A DNA stretch of 15,581 nucleotides, from NCBI GenBank assembly GCA_052273845.1, contig DAVZHM010000045.1, positions 1 through 15,581 on the forward strand, in the 5' to 3' direction. Positions 15,165 through 15,581 of this stretch are shown one piece after another. The position numbers and the translations under genes are program-made. The DNA comes from Fimenecus sp052273845 (GTDB lineage Bacteria; Bacillota; Clostridia; Oscillospirales; Acutalibacteraceae). A model generated the notes under the pieces. The model was not told where the DNA came from. It searched no databases and saw only the letters and a program-made list of their open reading frames with translations. Position 1 is the stretch's first letter, and each line of letters opens with the position of its first letter.

Positions 15165-15205
15165 AGGATTTTTTCTTGATTCACAAACTTTTCGGCTATA
15201 AGGAA

Positions 15206-15255
15206 ACTCCCGCTTGCTTTTTATAAAAGATTTCGCTATACTTGTGGGCGGGAGT
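15206..15255. repeat. Inverted repeat bracketing the HAD-gene promoter
   Basis: ACTCCCGC (15206-15213) and GCGGGAGT (15248-15255) are perfect 8-base inverted repeats 34 bases apart. The left arm ends at the -35 box and the right arm overlaps the ribosome binding site of the HAD gene. In a transcript reading through from feoB the arms could pair and hide that site. Confidence 0.5.
15214..15242 (+). promoter_or_regulatory. Promoter of the HAD-family phosphatase gene
   Basis: TTGCTT (15214-15219), a 17-base spacer and TATACT (15237-15242). The start point would be near 15249, leaving a very short leader of about 13 bases before the ATG, which includes the GGGAG site. Confidence 0.65.
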
Positions 15256-15261
15256 GTTGTT

Positions 15262-15581
15262 ATGGAATTGGATATTTATGATTTTGACAAAACCGTTGTG
15301 CCGTTTGACTCAGGTTCAACCTTTTTGATTTTCTGCTTTTTGCGCTATCCGTATTTGTTCTTGCTTTTACCCTTTTACTGCATTATGGGATTGCTTTACG
15401 GGTTGCATATTCTCAAATTGGCGCAGTTTAAAAAGTACATTTTTCTGTTCGTGCGGTTCATTCCGTTAGAACGCGCAGTCAAAGCGTTTTGGGATAAACA
15501 CGAAAAAGATGTATTTCCGTGGTTCCGCCCCGAAAACCGCGCGCGGTACACGGTGGTTATCAGCGCAAGCCCCGATTTTTG
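15262..15581 (+). CDS. HAD-superfamily phosphatase (IB type), 3' end outside the window
   Basis: The first 106 codons of a gene that runs off the window with no stop. Motif I is YDFDKT (residues 6-11, nucleophile Asp7 and Asp9), and motif II is VVISAS (98-103, Ser101), as in phosphoserine-phosphatase-like HAD-IB hydrolases. A hydrophobic stretch (about 20-50) sits in the cap region and may touch the membrane. FWDKHEKDVFPWFRP (77-91) matches what I recall of clostridial HAD-IB proteins. Substrate unknown. ATG 15262 has GGGAG about 7 bases upstream. No relation to iron uptake is evident beyond position after feoB. Confidence 0.85.
   Translation, partial: MELDIYDFDKTVVPFDSGSTFLIFCFLRYPYLFLLLPFYCIMGLLYGLHILKLAQFKKYIFLFVRFIPLERAVKAFWDKHEKDVFPWFRPENRARYTVVISASPDF

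Noticed and set aside
14621..15184. A 187-codon minus-strand open frame
   Set aside because: It is antisense to the membrane domain of feoB; feoB motifs and coupling to feoA make the plus strand the coding one.
15165..15213. A terminator directly after feoB (T-run near 15171)
   Set aside because: There is a run of T but I find no stem before it.

Overview
The window looks like chromosome from an endospore-forming Firmicute, most likely a clostridial or Oscillospirales-type anaerobe. The evidence is a complete spoIIA sporulation operon (spoIIAA-spoIIAB-sigF), a T-box leader in front of thrS, FeoA/FeoB ferrous iron uptake, ECF-type transport, strong AGGAGG-type ribosome binding sites and an aldo/keto reductase carrying ferredoxin-like clusters. 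I see no phage genes, transposase, CRISPR array or rRNA.

Layout. At the left edge, two tRNA genes on the minus strand (Met-CAT, then Glu-TTC cut at its last base) are read from a near-consensus promoter. Upstream of them lies a tight four-gene minus-strand operon: tcdA, a ferredoxin-type aldo/keto reductase, an ECF transporter S component and a DUF1893 (deaminase-fold) protein. Gaps are 1-2 nt and the last two genes overlap by 26 nt. Divergent from tcdA, on the plus strand, is a single gene for a GtrA-like membrane protein with its own promoter and terminator. Convergent to it is a minus-strand operon of thrS followed after 1 nt by a tail-anchored metallophosphoesterase. Both are preceded by a T-box leader with a readable threonine (ACC) specifier.

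The roughly 450 bp between thrS and the next plus-strand gene hold the T-box and two divergent promoters. Next come two singly transcribed plus-strand genes, each with its own terminator: a large DUF5696-like lipoprotein and a YjdF-like membrane protein. The minus-strand spoIIA operon follows. It encodes the partner-switching circuit that controls the forespore sigma factor F: SpoIIAA is the anti-anti-sigma, SpoIIAB the anti-sigma kinase and SigF the sigma factor. Divergent from spoIIA is feoA-feoB (iron uptake, joined by an ATGA overlap). The right edge holds the start of a HAD-family phosphatase gene, cut by the window end.

Most of the window is ordinary housekeeping and accessory chromosome, and I do not see a clear new defence or mobile system. 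The points most worth a second look are the metallophosphoesterase (altered metal-binding motif, C-terminal membrane anchor, placed under T-box control), the DUF1893 / ECF S-component overlap, the nested non-ATG start of sigF, and inverted repeats placed over several promoters.
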